A DNA stretch of 64,000 nt, taken from assembly GCA_963669155.1 (NCBI GenBank), contig OZ022576.1, positions 15,111,035-15,175,034 on the forward strand. The letters are read 5' to 3'. A program made the translations under genes and the position numbers. Origin of the DNA: Arbacia lixula (Eukaryota; Echinodermata; Echinoidea; Arbacioida; Arbaciidae). This document shows, in pieces, positions 21,533-34,379 of this stretch (position 1 is its first letter; every line of letters begins with the position of its first letter). The notes beneath the pieces are model-generated. The model did no database searches and had not been told where the DNA came from. It saw only the letters and a program-made list of their open reading frames with translations.

Positions 21533-24286
21533 TCTCCGACATTAAAAAGCGTGACCATAGCCTTTAAAACATAAGGTGATTTTCAAACTACATCATTTAA
21601 AACGAAAGCTTCGAGTTTCTAAACGCTCAAAAGGTCGTATCCTCCCATCGTACAATTAATTTGGATTGCGGCGATTTCACGTCTTTCTTCACAAATGATA
21701 TGCGCGGTAAAATCGAATGCCCAGGGAACCTTACATCAGATCAAACATCATTTCCAATAGTGGGTTAAGAGAAAGCTGAATCTAATATCCGGCAGAATAT
21801 CCATACAGGTTCACGAAGGATCAAAACACAATGCGATGTTTCTCCGCGGATGATTCGCGAAGTAAAAGCAAAATTGAGTCATTTACCACAAATGTTCGTA
21901 CAATTGACATTGTATCAAATATTGCAAATACTAAGAAGGGTATAGTATCTGTTGCGTGAGCAGTTTTGGTGAGCTGATTCTAATATCCGGTGGGATGTCA
22001 GTATAAACGTTCACAATCGATCAAACCACACCACGAAAAAATATATCTGACACAAGGTCAACTAGAATAAGTTGAATCGAATATCTGATACACTGTTTCC
22101 TTCTCGTGTTGGTACACTCGTAGGACAAGGCGAATATCTCCAGCTAGATCGGCCAAGTTGTTCTTGTTCATACTGAAATAAAATGTGAATTCCATTAACA
22201 TTTACGTTGCCCGGAGGTATGAAAATATCGCAGCTTACTAATCGCTCTCCCGAGGACGATCCATCATAGGCAAGGTTGTCCACGAAGTAATTGCGGTTTA
22301 CATTTCTTCATGATAACACAGAAGATGCGAAATTCTAGAAATATCGTTATCAAGTGTCACACGGCTGTTGAAGCGACTATCATTTCAAAGTAGAAGCGAC
22401 TGCCATTTCAAAGAAGAAGCCACTGGTTATTCTTTATCGAAATAAAAGCAGATACTGCGTCTAAGTTTATGACCACGCTTCACGGAACCGCCACCAATAA
22501 TATTAGATATACTTCTGCCCCGAGAGTAAGATCCACGATATCACACGATCACAAAACTGGACACTCTTTTCATCACTTCCGAGAGTTTTTTTTAAGACTT
22601 AAACTGATGGTTGTTGCAGGTGAACAATCAATTCGTCATGGATGTAATTTTGGCCACCTGTCGTGACGAAAGTCTTTAATTACGTTCTCCCTTCCGCTTC
22701 AACTACTAATAATACGCAAAAGACGAGAGTCGATAGAAGACGGATCGCGAAAAAAAAACAAACAGGCGGTGAAGACCGTGCGAAGATGAGCGTCATCATT
22801 GTTTTCTCTGGTTGTGTGGACAATGGGTTCGGTTCGGCGCTGGTGTGATTGCTACCACGGTAATGCAGGTATTGCATGATCATCCCACTCGCTCCGTCGT
22901 TCGAGAGATCAACACTAAGCTGTCATCCCGCCCCCAGTCCGAGCACTCCATACTCCAGGCATGCGCACTAGGCATCCACGCTCGCTCGCATGCGACGCTC
23001 CTAATTGCTCGCAAATATTGTGCGATGCAGATGAGAAGGATGTACTGGCCGCCACATTAGAGAAGGAAAGAGAAAGAGGGGGAAATAACCCTTCCTGTGA
23101 AGCGTATCGTTCTAAGAGGGATGATGATTACACCAGAGAAAGGAGAGGGAGTCACGAGAGAGCTTTGAGCCAGAAATAATAAGCATGACAATAAAATACT
23201 GCTGAAAGATTTATATCTCACTTTACAGTGCCATTTTATTCATTGATGTTAACTTTCAATCGCAAAGTCAAGTATATAATGCTAGAAAACGATGCAATAT
23301 TTTAATAAATAAACCAAAATGAAACTAGCATGATATTACGTGATAGGTATTGTTTACACTCTGGTGACAGAATTACACTCAAACCTTCTTATGTCATTTT
23401 CGTCATCCTCGCAAATGCTAGATATGTTAATGTCCATTTCAAGCTTATTTTTTATGTACACTGTTAACCATCAATTTGTAATTATATATATTTTTGTATA
23501 TACATGTATCTGGAAATTGAAACATGTTTTATCTGTACCATTATGATTGTTCCTTTCACCAGCGGCAGGTGAATCAGAAGCTTTCTCCAGAGCTGTCTAC
23601 ATAACAAGTATATCCACCTACCCACCAACATGAACTATAAAGTAACAATAGTTCGAAATAGAGTACCATCAATCAAACTATTTCGATCAATCGTATTTTT
23701 GTCATCTCATCGTAAAAAATAGATTTGGCAAATATTTCTCAGACTTTCCACCGGAATTAGGTTAAGTGCTGTTTACAGTAGGAATATAGTTCAATGTAAC
23801 ATAGCATGATATTGAGTGAACTCATTTCGGTGATGTTCAGTCTGGAACAAAGGACAAAGATGACAAAAGAAAATCGATGAGAATTATACAAAACTGAACA
23901 GATGTACGATCGGCTGGGGCCTGTTTTCTTGTCTGTTTGTTCCCGGCGTGTGTCATATTTGATTTGCATTGTTATAGTATCAGAAGGATGTGTGTCAAAC
24001 GATCGCGGAAACCGAGTTTGTTGTATCATCTGCTTGATTACCTGGGTCAGTGCTCAACCCCCTTCTGGAGAGTGAAAACATCCCCCCCCCCCTCCTCCCT
24101 CCTCCCACCACCTTTCCTCATTATTGGATTGTGGCTACAGGATTGAATTGCGTATATTTTTTGCCCTTTTCGATGGATGCAATGCACAATGATAATTACA
24201 CATAAACGCATGCTTACCCATAATGCCTACCCACCGAGTCGTCGTTTGTACTGGCAGGAATCTTCACGTGCACACGTGCACATTAG
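21533..24286. other. 5' flank of the GPCR and non-coding DNA with weak tandem repeats
   Basis: CTGAATCTAATATCCGG (about 21776) recurs as CTGATTCTAATATCCGG about 200 bp later, and a third weaker match (TTGAATCGAATATCTG) lies near 22073, suggesting an old ~100-200 bp repeat in the GPCR upstream region. A three-unit ~24 bp repeat (GAAGCGACTRYCATTTCAAAG) lies at about 22367-22421. No gene was recognised. Confidence 0.45.
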
Positions 24287-24533
24287 GGCCGTCACCAGCT
24301 TTTTTCTAGGGGGGTGCTTTTTATGAAAAAAAAACACAAAAACACAAAAAACAACGTATTAACTCAATTTCATGCAGTTATCCCTCCCCCCCCCCCCTCC
24401 GGTTTTGCTTGTTTGTTTGTTTGTTTATTTTTTTTTAATTTGTTTTTTTTATTTTATTTTTTTTTGGTTCTGAAGGGGGGTGCGTTCGCACCTTCCGCAC
24501 CCCCCCCCCCCCCCCCGGCGACGGCCCTGCACA
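24287..24533. mobile_element. short element with AGGGCCGTCACC inverted ends
   Basis: AGGGCCGTCACC at the left and GGCGACGGCCCT at the right are imperfect inverted repeats enclosing ~220 bp that is mostly poly-A, poly-T, GTTT repeats and long C runs. Its coding capacity is nil. A MITE or degenerate foldback is inferred. Confidence 0.5.
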
Positions 24534-24674
24534 TGACATTGACTCCCGTCAGTAACCCTTTGTACACCAGACAAGATGGAAACTCTATGGGATTTGTGTG
24601 TGTTAGTTATGACTAAATACGCATGTGGCATGCAAAGAGTAAATATAACATAGGTGCATGAAATGTGTACAAAG

Positions 24675-24880
24675 CTCGTTATTCCGAAGGTTCGTTATCC
24701 CGAATGCTCATACACCGAAGGCTCGTTATTCGAGTATCCAAAAACGAAAAATGATTAGTTTATTCGAAAATAGGAACCACATCGCACTTTCTATTTCCAG
24801 CAAATAATTTCATTTTGGGATTCACGCCCCCTGTCTCCTTTTTGGAATTACGAGCCCAATTTCATTTTCGTATTAACGAG
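24675..24880. repeat. degenerate CGTTATTCCGAA-type array
   Basis: TCGTTATTCCGAAGG, TCGTTATCCCGAATG and CTCGTTATTCGAG follow one another, with inverted versions (AATTACGAGCCC, ATTAACGAGACC) to the right. It is a low-order diverged repeat with no coding. Confidence 0.5.
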
Positions 24881-26317
24881 ACCCCTGGTGTACGAAATGT
24901 GTGTTCTAAATGACGAGCATCACCCAAGAGTCAAAGAATGGTAGGGGGAGGAGCATTATCATTGCACAGGCCTTTTGTCGTGATCATGCATCACAGCTGG
25001 TTTGGTTTTAGCATCAATGACAGGACTCTACAAATAATAAACAAATCATTGAAATTAAGTGAGATCCTAGACATCCCATCGATGATGACGTCAACATGGT
25101 TCTGCCATAATCAATGGATCTCATAATCATTACAATCATTATTCCTTACCATTGATAGGCAAGAGTTCGGTATTTCTCGTTCTTTCCTTTCAACGTCAGT
25201 CTCCGAATATAAATGTAAGAAAAGTGAGTTTCACTGTGGCAATATTTAATTAATAAATACAATGAAAACGTGAGTGATCACGTTTATATATTGACGTTCA
25301 TGCTTTCATATATTTATTTACATCACAACTTTATGCTCATGTATTGTGTAAAGCAAACAAATTAAACCACCCTACGTGAAGCTTTTTAAGGAAAACTTTA
25401 TTTCTAGATAAACCCCTTGTATCGATTGACAAGAGGAAAAAGTACCTAAGTGCGTGACCCCTCGACATTTTCTTAACTCGTGTGATAATGAATTGATTTG
25501 AAAACCCGTCACTGAAAGAAAGCTCTTTCGCTACGCATAATACATTGTTTGCAAACCACTGAACAATGTAGTTGCTAAGAGCCTAGTGATGGCTTTTACT
25601 GTGTTTCTGGTGTTGGAGTGACAGTCTTGCTACCGTCAATTACAGTGCATTCATATTTCATATATTAAAGCAAAGCGTGATGACAGACCATTTCTTGACC
25701 TCAGAAAGGCATTCTTTACTCTTACCTTCTCAATTGTACAAAGCAAATGTCAAACGTATTACTATATTAAATTTCGATTTAGAGAGAAATCCCTGGTCGT
25801 CTTACATTTAATCTATATTTCAATGATGTGTCTTTTACTACCCCAAAGTTTGATTACATCCAGTTTGTACATGTCATACGTGAGCTTAGGAGGATTGGTC
25901 ACTGCTATTACTATTGTACTAATACTGGTCTTGGTAATGATTCGGATCGGTATTAATATTGCTATTGCCATTCAGGTAGAGGAAAGGGCACACTATATTG
26001 TCACTAGTATAGATGTGGTTTGAGAGTCAACATCATCAAGAAGAAGAAAGAAAGCTGCTGTGAATGATTGGTGGCTTCAAGGGAGCTATAGATCATGTTT
26101 GTCAATGACCACGGCGGAATCGGACTGGCCACTCAACCTGAAGGCGGGAAAACGGATCTCCCCTCGGCGGTGAGTCTCCAGCCAGCCGAAGAAAAGGAGC
26201 GGGAAATGCGAGTCGCCGCCGCCGCCCCCTCTCTTTCTATCTTTCCTCATCTCTCATTTTCTCTTTCTCTCCTCTATGTCTACCTCTCTCATTCCCTCTC
26301 TTTTTCCATCTCTCTCA

Positions 26318-26333
26318 CTCACACACACACACA

Positions 26334-26371
<38 letters not shown>

Positions 26372-26454
26372 CCATCTCTCCCCCCCCTCTCTCTCTCTCC
26401 CTCTCCCTCCCCCCCCCCTCTCTCTCTCTTTCTCCATCTCTCCCCCCTCTCTCT
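26318..26454. repeat. (CA)n(CT)n and C/CT-rich low-complexity block
   Basis: Successive CA, CT and CCCCCCTCTCT runs. The ORFs across it translate to poly Ser/Leu/Pro. Confidence 0.9.
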
Positions 26455-29400
26455 TTTTTGATCACGGTGTTGATCATTTCGTCGGCGGTCACTGAACCGT
26501 TGTATCAGTCTGTCTGGAATCAAAATATGGATTTTGAGATTGATGCAGAAAATTAAATTAGAAATCAAATTCTATATCTGGCAAAACTTTCATGATGTAA
26601 AGCTTCTGGTGTTTGAATAGCATGATTAGTAAGTTCTGTGATGCAAAGACAAAATAATCTTGTAAAAATGCGCCTTTCAGATTGCAATAGTGTACTGTCG
26701 CAAAGAGATATGATGGGATCAACGCGCATTGACTTTATGTAAACTAAGTGATACGACAGCTTGATAAAATACGCTGTCGCCAGTGAAAGTGTTTTAGGCA
26801 GCGGAAAAATGAACTCCTAAATTTGAAAATTCATGCATGTAGATATCTTGAAAGTTCTCATCAGTTTCTTGAATTCAATGTAAAGACCCTGCAATCCTTC
26901 CCAATTGTGTCACCCGTTTTCCGATGATTACATTTCCCGGATGACATGACGGGAAACTTCGAAATAAATGGCTGAGCTTGAACGCATTTTTCTCGAAATC
27001 ACGTTTTAACATCACGCAGTCTGATACGATGGTTCGGGTGCCCGTCGATAATTGGTTCGAAATTGCGTTTTAAACCAATTATCTCCAAGAAAGGTTTTCA
27101 ATTTAGGCTACTTTTTGTGTCTCTTATTCCCTAGGCTATCAAGTCCCCTGTAGCGAGGTCCTACATCCTTCTCTATTAATTTTGTTGGAGAGCTATTGTT
27201 TTGTGGCTTACAAAGTGACGTTGGTATGGTTATGGTATTTTACCCCCCCCCCCCCCCACCCACCTATTTTGCTCCTCTTCAAAATTATGGATCCGTATTG
27301 AGGATGGAGAGAAAGAGGCGACTAGAATGAGGGAGCGGAAGCGCAAAAAGGTGAAGACACGCACGGCATGAGAATAAGGAGATTAGCATAGTTCGTGATT
27401 ATTTCAAATGTTATGCACAGACCTACAAGTCCAGCCCCACCCCCACCCCCCTACCCCCCACCCCCATTCGCACGGACCGGTCATGTTAGTAGACCTATCC
27501 TCTTTCATTACCATGACTACCCAAGACAGACGATATGACCGGGTGTCTATCTAAAGTTCTCTTCTTTACACTAATGATGAGTCAATGTAATGCTGGGTAA
27601 ACGCGATGTAAACCTAGCATTATTGTTCGGGGTTGCGGATGACAGGCCAGTACAACCAATTACACAACAGTACAATCAAATATACGCTCGCATCCAGTGT
27701 TTTCAGGACACTTCTGTTCAAGAGATTTCGCGTTCACAATATCACGATAAAAAAAAAAGAACTGGGCTAATCACAGTCTCCTCATATCGGCCGATCAAAT
27801 CAGTTAGTTTCATGGTCAACATGCCACTTGACAGCCCATAATACATTAATTGCTTTATCGCGTATCGATAACTGCATTTACGAGCTAGTAAAGACTAATC
27901 CCAAGAGAGGTGCATTTCTGCCAGGCCGAGCAGGGGCAATAAACTCCTTCTATGCCAGATGTTTCACGCCGCTCAAATGGAATCGCACAAATGGGGATAG
28001 CGGCACAAACGGGGTTAACAACATAATGGACTTGCCATTTCTTGCCTCGAGGTGATACCCGTCCCCAACGTAGCCAAGCTAAGGAAAGACCACATGCGAT
28101 AATCAGTATTTTCCCTCTATTTCTTTTATCCGGGCCATTTTGCCTTCTTAACTACACACGCCTTAGCTGAAGCTGTCCGCTTGCCGTCGCCGTTTAATGA
28201 ATGATGCAGCCGTAATTACACGCCCGCTCTGTTGGTTTAACGCTCACCGGGGGACACTCGTCTCTCCCATTCCTGTGTATACAGATTGCCCTTCCTAATT
28301 TCCTCTGTCAATCATTGCCGCTTGTTATCCAACGTAGGCTACGGTCACCCCACCCCCATGTGCTCCAATCAAACGAGAGCTCTTGCAGGAGGAGGGGGGG
28401 GGGGCTGGCTAATTTACATAAATTGACATTTTCCTTTGTACGATATTATTATTTTTTTGGAAGATAACACAAGCAAGACATTTGAAAGCAAATTCCATAA
28501 TGGCCCCGCTCCCTTTGGCTGGTAATTCATGCGCTTCCCAGGCACACCTAGGCAATATAGGCTAATTTTTAGCTGAGAAACTCATGCACGTAAACATACA
28601 CACGCACATGCAGATTCACAAAAGCGAAATAATATATGCGCACATATACTCTTGCAAACACGCACGATACACATACCGTATCCTCTTACACAAATAACGC
28701 ACACGCACATAAAAAAAACCAGCACACTTAGATGTATTTTTTGTTAAATTGGATATTTGTGAAAAACTCATTTGCAGCACAATATATTTGTTTTGATTTC
28801 TGTCTCATAAAATAACAGAGGAAAAATAAATAATTAAGAAGTACAAGATACCTGTCTTTCTGAAAGATGATCGGCCATCCCACAAATACTGGGCTCAGCC
28901 GCCTGACGACACGACAGGTACAAAGTACTAATATGTGGGCTGTCTTTTTTTTTTCACTTTTCTTTTCACTTTTGATTGATAAAAATCAAAAGGTAACCAC
29001 TCGAACCAATCTAAAATTTAAACAGTGTACAATTAAGGTATGACAGCACCATTGGATACATTTCCATTAACAAATTATTCACTCATATGCTTCCAATAAT
29101 TCTTTAACACCACTATACAGTTTGTACAAGAAATATCCATCGTTCTGACGGAGAGATGGATGGATAGGTTTTGTTAGTTAACGATTATGATGGGTTTGTG
29201 ACCTAGTATTGCGCAAAGTACAAGTACAAAGTACAAAAGGTATCGAGTTGCACGAATCAATTATTTAACGCACATAGTACAATACAAAATCAAACGATTA
29301 ATTATGAGCAGATTGTTTCATGCTGTTTTGTTTTAATTGCATCAGGAAGTATTGACACCCCTTCAATTCATAATTTTAAAATGTCACCTTGATCTGAGTT

Positions 29401-29877
29401 GTAACCTTCAAGTTATTATCAATCGACGTTGAAAATGATTTTTTTTTTTGTTTAATACGTAGTACTATGTGTTTTTCGGTGAGGTGAAATTTACGTGACG
29501 TCAGGTGACTGAGCATATTATTTGTGTGGTTGTTGATTTTCTTTCAGGAAAACGGGAGTCTTTCTACACAGGCTTGACCGTATCGATGTCTCTTTCTCTA
29601 TCTCTCCCCTCTCGTCTTTGCTCTTCCCCCTTTCTCCTTGTGAACCATCAAATGAGAAAGAGAAAAAATATCTGTCCTTTAGTGCCCTTCATTACCAACA
29701 GATGTGTCAACAAAAAACGCTTTCTCGAATTGATTTGTGAAGCCACAGAACAAACAGGATGACCATTGAACGCGAATGCCAAGAGTGCCCACTCGTTGTC
29801 CGAAAGGGTGATTGAATGGTCAAACGATGGTGCGGGAGATGGAGCGAGAGTGTGTGATATATTATTTTTATATGAGC

Positions 29878-30061
29878 GAGACAGACAGACAGACAGGCAG
29901 ACAGAGAGAGAGACAGAGAGAGACAGAGAGAGACAGAGAGAGACCGAGAAAGAAAGAGAGAGAGAGAGACAGACAGACAGAGACAGACAGATAGAGTGAC
30001 AAAAATAGACAAATAGAGAGGCAGAGAGTGCGAGACAGAGAGACAAAGCGAGAGTGACAGT

Positions 30062-30110
<49 letters not shown>
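29878..30110. repeat. (GACA)n/(GA)n purine-rich array
   Basis: GACAGACA units grade into GAGAGACA and then pure GA (about 30065-30105), ending in a G run. The long poly-Ser/Leu frames on the minus strand are artefacts of this array. Confidence 0.9.
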
Positions 30111-32522
30111 GGGGGGGGGGGAACAGAAGGAGAGAGAGACATACACAGACAGATAGTGAATGAAAAAAGCAAACACATACCAAGCCAAGTGTTGGTACCC
30201 CTGTTCAGGGAAATCTGAATTATCAGGGCAGCACTCTGTTGATTACCCAATAGCATCCTTTCCCCAGGAATTCATAGAATATGATATTAGAATATAATCA
30301 GACAGGCAAATTGTTCAGCTCAGACAAATTTTCAATGCGGTGGGTGTAGTGGGAAGGTGACTTCCATATTAATATCTATCTGATGAATACATGGAACGCG
30401 CATAGCCTGGTCGCAAATCTAAGTAGAAAGGAACTCTGTGTACTTAATTCGAATAGCGCCAGCTATAGTCATGGTTTAATAATGGTTCCAATGTTGGTGA
30501 TGGAGCCTTTTCATCAAATTCAGAAAATATCAGGGACCCGTAATTCAAATAATACAATGTTTAGCCTGTGTTTTAGGCATAGTTTTCTTTTCAGCGGCAA
30601 TATGAAGTAAATAGTGATTGTATTCATTTTACCTATACAATCATACATTTTCACAAACACAAATAAGAAATCATGATCGTCATAATAGTGGTATAGAATG
30701 TCCTTTCCATGCAATATATGATGTCTGTGTCACAGATGAAAGATTGTGATACCTCACTGGACATGCCACCTTCACGTATGTCATTATCATTCTCCATGTC
30801 TCATAACATCAATTACAATATAAAAAGTAGATATCCTACATTAGCATATTAATAAGATGATGTAACAGCAAGTCACGATTGAAAGATGAAATTGGAAATA
30901 ACAGCTACTAATGAACTAAAAACCATAGCAATATATAGCACACTTCGCAAATGATTTGATGACATATACTGAGAATCATATTATCATAATAATATCAAAA
31001 GAAATATTCATTTGGGGGAAATAAAACATTATTACAGGTAAAGAGAAAGAGTGTGTGATTGAGATGGACGCAAGTATAGTGACAAGTTCGCACAATACGT
31101 ACAATGCCAACCCTTATACACCTGATGGCACGATGTATGTAACTCAAAAGATCATGGCTTTCTGGAGTTATGCTAATGGTATTTCAGAAGTCATGATAGT
31201 TCTCATAATGATTTATGCAATTTACCAACACTTTTGTCAATCTGCTTCTTTATCTTTATTCTTTATCTTTCTTCTTTATTTTCGCTTTTCTAAAAGTTGG
31301 CTTGCATTTATGTTTCCCTTCTCTGTACAACTTCTTTGTGATTACTCTGCGACCTCCATTGCCACACTTTATCTCCTTCTCTTTTCATTTCATTCATTTC
31401 AATAAATCTCGGCCTAAACACCGAAAACTAAAGCTAAAAACACAATATTTTGCAGATGTTGTAAACTCAAATGAAGCACTATCTCTTCTCTTGTCACTCT
31501 TTCCATTCCGTCTTTCGCCCCATGAGCGGATCGAACATCTTAAAAGAATACAACCACATGATTTTACACAAGCTTTACTATTTTTCAAGTGCTACTTATT
31601 ACTAGCCTCTCACCATGGACACATTCAAAGAACATTCTTGTTTTTGTTCTCCCAAATAGGTTCGTAAAGGTATTTTGGTGAAGAGTCCTAGCCGAAGGTG
31701 CAATTCTGCCAATACAACTGCATTATTGATCAGTCACAAACGCGTTCACAAAAGGCACGTGTTTAACTGACTCCTCCCCCCCCTCCCCACCCCCTCCACA
31801 ACTGAGAATTCGCAGTCCTAATAACAATCATGCAGTGTGATTTGCACATAAAGACCCAACATATATCTGACGTGATCAGTGGGCCATGCCATGATTTCAG
31901 CGACTTCAGGAGGGTTCCATAGACATGGACAGGGACATAAACGTACAACGAGTATAAGTTCCTACTTTCTTGGAAGTGTATATCCGCACCACGGTGGTGC
32001 CTCAATGTCAAAATTCACCTTGGGGACACTAGCCAATCAGAAGGACTGTATTGTCGTTCCTGTGGTCCCGTATTACGAACAATCAGGAGCTACTAGCCTG
32101 GCTTCTAGGCCGATGGGCATTTCTAAACCAAACTATTCAATAAAAGGGTCTGGCTGCAGGAGACTAATCATTCTCGCTCTTTTCTCCAGCTCTCACAAGA
32201 GAGAAGGACGGACGGAGAAAATGGGAAAATAATACCGTGATTAGTCTTACTGTACTGGACTCTATTTGTCAGTTGGGATCAGAAATGTCCACATTGAATG
32301 ATGGGAGCTGATTGGTTGTTTCCCATCGTTGCTAGGTTACCACAATATGCAACATGGCGCTGATTTTATGGCGTAAACGGTTGTACAGACGGAGAAAAGT
32401 GAACTTTAGTATGCACACTACCCTGATCAAAATGAAGAACAAAAACGTGAATGAATTGCGCTGGCACGGAAGATGATTTGAAAGAGATAAAGAATAGAAT
32501 ATGAAGTGCCTTTCAAACAGTG

Positions 32523-33666
32523 TCACTTGGACACTGCGTCGCGAAAATACGCAATTTTTTGTTTCACCATAACTTCTCTCATTTTCTCATAAATCATGAA
32601 ATCTTCATACAATGCTTCCATGACCAGTGGATCTGTTCTCAATTGTGATTTCATGTCTTCAATGACTGTTGCTCCCATCTCTGCTCTCTTAGTGCCGGTA
32701 TTGACAGGGCCTATGTAGTATTTACCGATGGGCATGTCGTAGACGTGTTCCAGCATTTTCCTGGACAAATCAAATTCTTCTGTCAAGCCGATGACAGCGA
32801 ACCACGTCTCTAAATGGTCTAGAATGTATTGGAGAAGTTCTTGCCGCTCCTCTCTCCTCAAGTGCTCCTCCCATCGGATATCTGAGTCGAGGTACGGAAA
32901 GTCTTTGCGCAGTCGCTCTCGGACCCGTCCGTATTCCTGGCTGTAACCCTGAAAGGGCGCCTCTCGCGACCGCACAGTGATACCGCAGGAATCATATGGA
33001 CCAAGTAAAAGTCGAAACATCTTAGGTCCTATTATCATGGCCCATTCGTTCACTGTCATGTTTTGCTTTGGTCCAATGCAGTCTTGCTGGCTTTCTTGTT
33101 GACAGTAGAGAAAGAGAGACACGATTCTGTCAATGGGGTCGCGTCCCATGATGAAGTACGAGCACGGTAACGGATGAATGACGTCACACACACCAATTGT
33201 GCAGGTCCCAGCAATAACACTCGCTCGTGAAGATATTACCTTGCGGGTTTTGAGAAACTCGGATATAGTTATTACATCGTTATTCTTTATCTTCACATGA
33301 TTCACCGTAACGAAAGTTATATTCTCATGTTTACCCATACTCTTCAAGGTAAGTTTTAGACTGCTTCCACCAGACTTTGGGATGTGCACAAAGACCAGGT
33401 GGCTTTTATTGTACTCTTGCCTTCTCCCCGCCGGTTTGCCATCTAGGTAAAAATTTGGAAGATACTTCCTGCGTTGGGAAGCACGTATTAGTGCCGCGAC
33501 GCGACTTACGGGTTTGGTTTGATTAAGGGTAGCTTTCGTGTTGCCCTCCTCCTGGCCGAGATATTCTACATTTCCTCCAGGCCTCATCTCCTCTTTATTA
33601 GGAGACGCGTCTTTGTCTCTGCTATCAGGTGCTTCGTGTGCGCTGCCTGCAGGAACATGATGATAC
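32523..33666 (-). CDS. Golgi-type sulfotransferase paralog 1, exon 3 (catalytic domain)
   Basis: This last exon gives the lumenal catalytic domain of a 432-residue type II membrane sulfotransferase, which would move sulfate from PAPS to a glycan acceptor. The acceptor AG (ctgcag on the minus strand) lies directly before GTATCATCATG. The 5'-phosphosulfate loop is HIPKSGGSSLK, with Lys for PAPS binding. The 3'-phosphate motif is GRDPIDRIVSLFLYCQQ. The layout resembles the Sulfotransfer_2/HS2ST-like carbohydrate sulfotransferase group (family knowledge), but the acceptor sugar is not predictable. Several sequons occur, such as NMTV. An ATG-initiated frame running back to 33785 reads into the intron and is not the real start. 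Exons 1 and 2 lie at 46577-46484 and 35361-35301. The exon is nearly identical to the paralog at 56618-57758 except between the two PAPS motifs. Confidence 0.9.
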
Positions 33667-34300
33667 CTGCAAGTAAACAAAGACAGACGTATAAACAAGA
33701 AAAGAAAATTAGACACAAATTGGTAAAACACGTTTCCGAGATCAGATAAACAAATCGATGGAAAATTGGCAGGAAAATAAGACAAAGATATAATGAAAGT
33801 TAGGAGTTACTAACTAATAGCATAAAATGGTGAAATGTCATGATACGTGCTGAAGCACTATGGTATATCAATGTGTCATATGTGTATGACAGAAATATCA
33901 TTACACCATTATTACTTTTAAAAAAATCTGCCATGAAAAAGAATACACGATTTGTTATTTTTTTATTTCTTGATTATCATCATTTGTTTATTCATTTTAG
34001 TATTATTTTTATTCTTTTTTTTTTTTTTTTTTTTTGGGGGGGGGGGGGTGGGGTTCCCTTTAAAATGCTCATATAAAGATAAGCATATGTATGTGTGCGT
34101 GTGTTTGCGTGTATGTGTATATGCGTGTGTGGCACCGATGGCATCTAGCGTACTAGTTTGACGCAGAAAATCTTGGATGAATTGAAAGCATCATAAATAT
34201 TGGTGTGCCAAAGCATGTTAAGTATTCTGACATGCTGCACATTTCGCAATACATTTGTAAAATTTTGAAAAAAATTGAATCAAGCATTCTTATTTCATTA
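33667..34300 (-). repeat. intron part of the inverted duplication (matches 55980-56617)
   Basis: Intron sequence directly 5' of exon 3 is recognisably the reverse complement of the sequence 5' of exon 3 in the plus-strand gene: the polypyrimidine tract region, the T/G homopolymer, the GTGTATGTG-rich stretch and the block containing GGTGTGCCAAAGCATGTTAAG. Similarity stops at about 34300 (versus 55985), just before the foldback at 34380. Confidence 0.8.
34015..34048. repeat. T(n)G(n) homopolymer junction
   Basis: About 21 T residues abut about 13 G residues. The counterpart in the paralog intron is the C/A run at 56224-56255. Confidence 0.9.
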
Positions 34301-34379
34301 GGCCTTACCTCGACATCTGATATTTTTTCCTGCTGATTAATCATGTATGGGGTGTCTGTAATGATATCCAAGGTGATGT

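Larger units (their letters stand above)
24881..32522. other. non-coding interval with microsatellites
   Basis: No gene is supported across this interval. Small frames at 26095-26556, 27590-28055, 31055-31667 and 31879-32232 have no domain I recognise. C-rich homopolymers lie near 27243 and 27434-27468. The simple repeats are listed separately. Confidence 0.45.

Noticed and set aside
22663-23179. Cluster of short overlapping ORFs in a slightly GC-richer segment
   Set aside because: No domain, no conserved frame and no splice structure that joins them.
26095-26190. Possible short first exon ending CGGCG|GTGAGT in a GC-richer patch
   Set aside because: The donor looks plausible, but no partner exon or family similarity was found and the frame runs into low-complexity sequence.
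29648-30256. 200-codon minus-strand frame rich in SLSLSLS
   Set aside because: It reads through a GACA/GA microsatellite and has no domain outside it. Similar frames at 26095-26568 and 59898-60248 are rejected for the same reason.
33519-33785. Upstream extension of the sulfotransferase exon-3 frame to an ATG at 33785 (and the ATG at 56604 in the paralog)
   Set aside because: The extra codons lie before a strong TTGCAG acceptor and differ between paralogs; exons 1 and 2 supply the real N-terminus.
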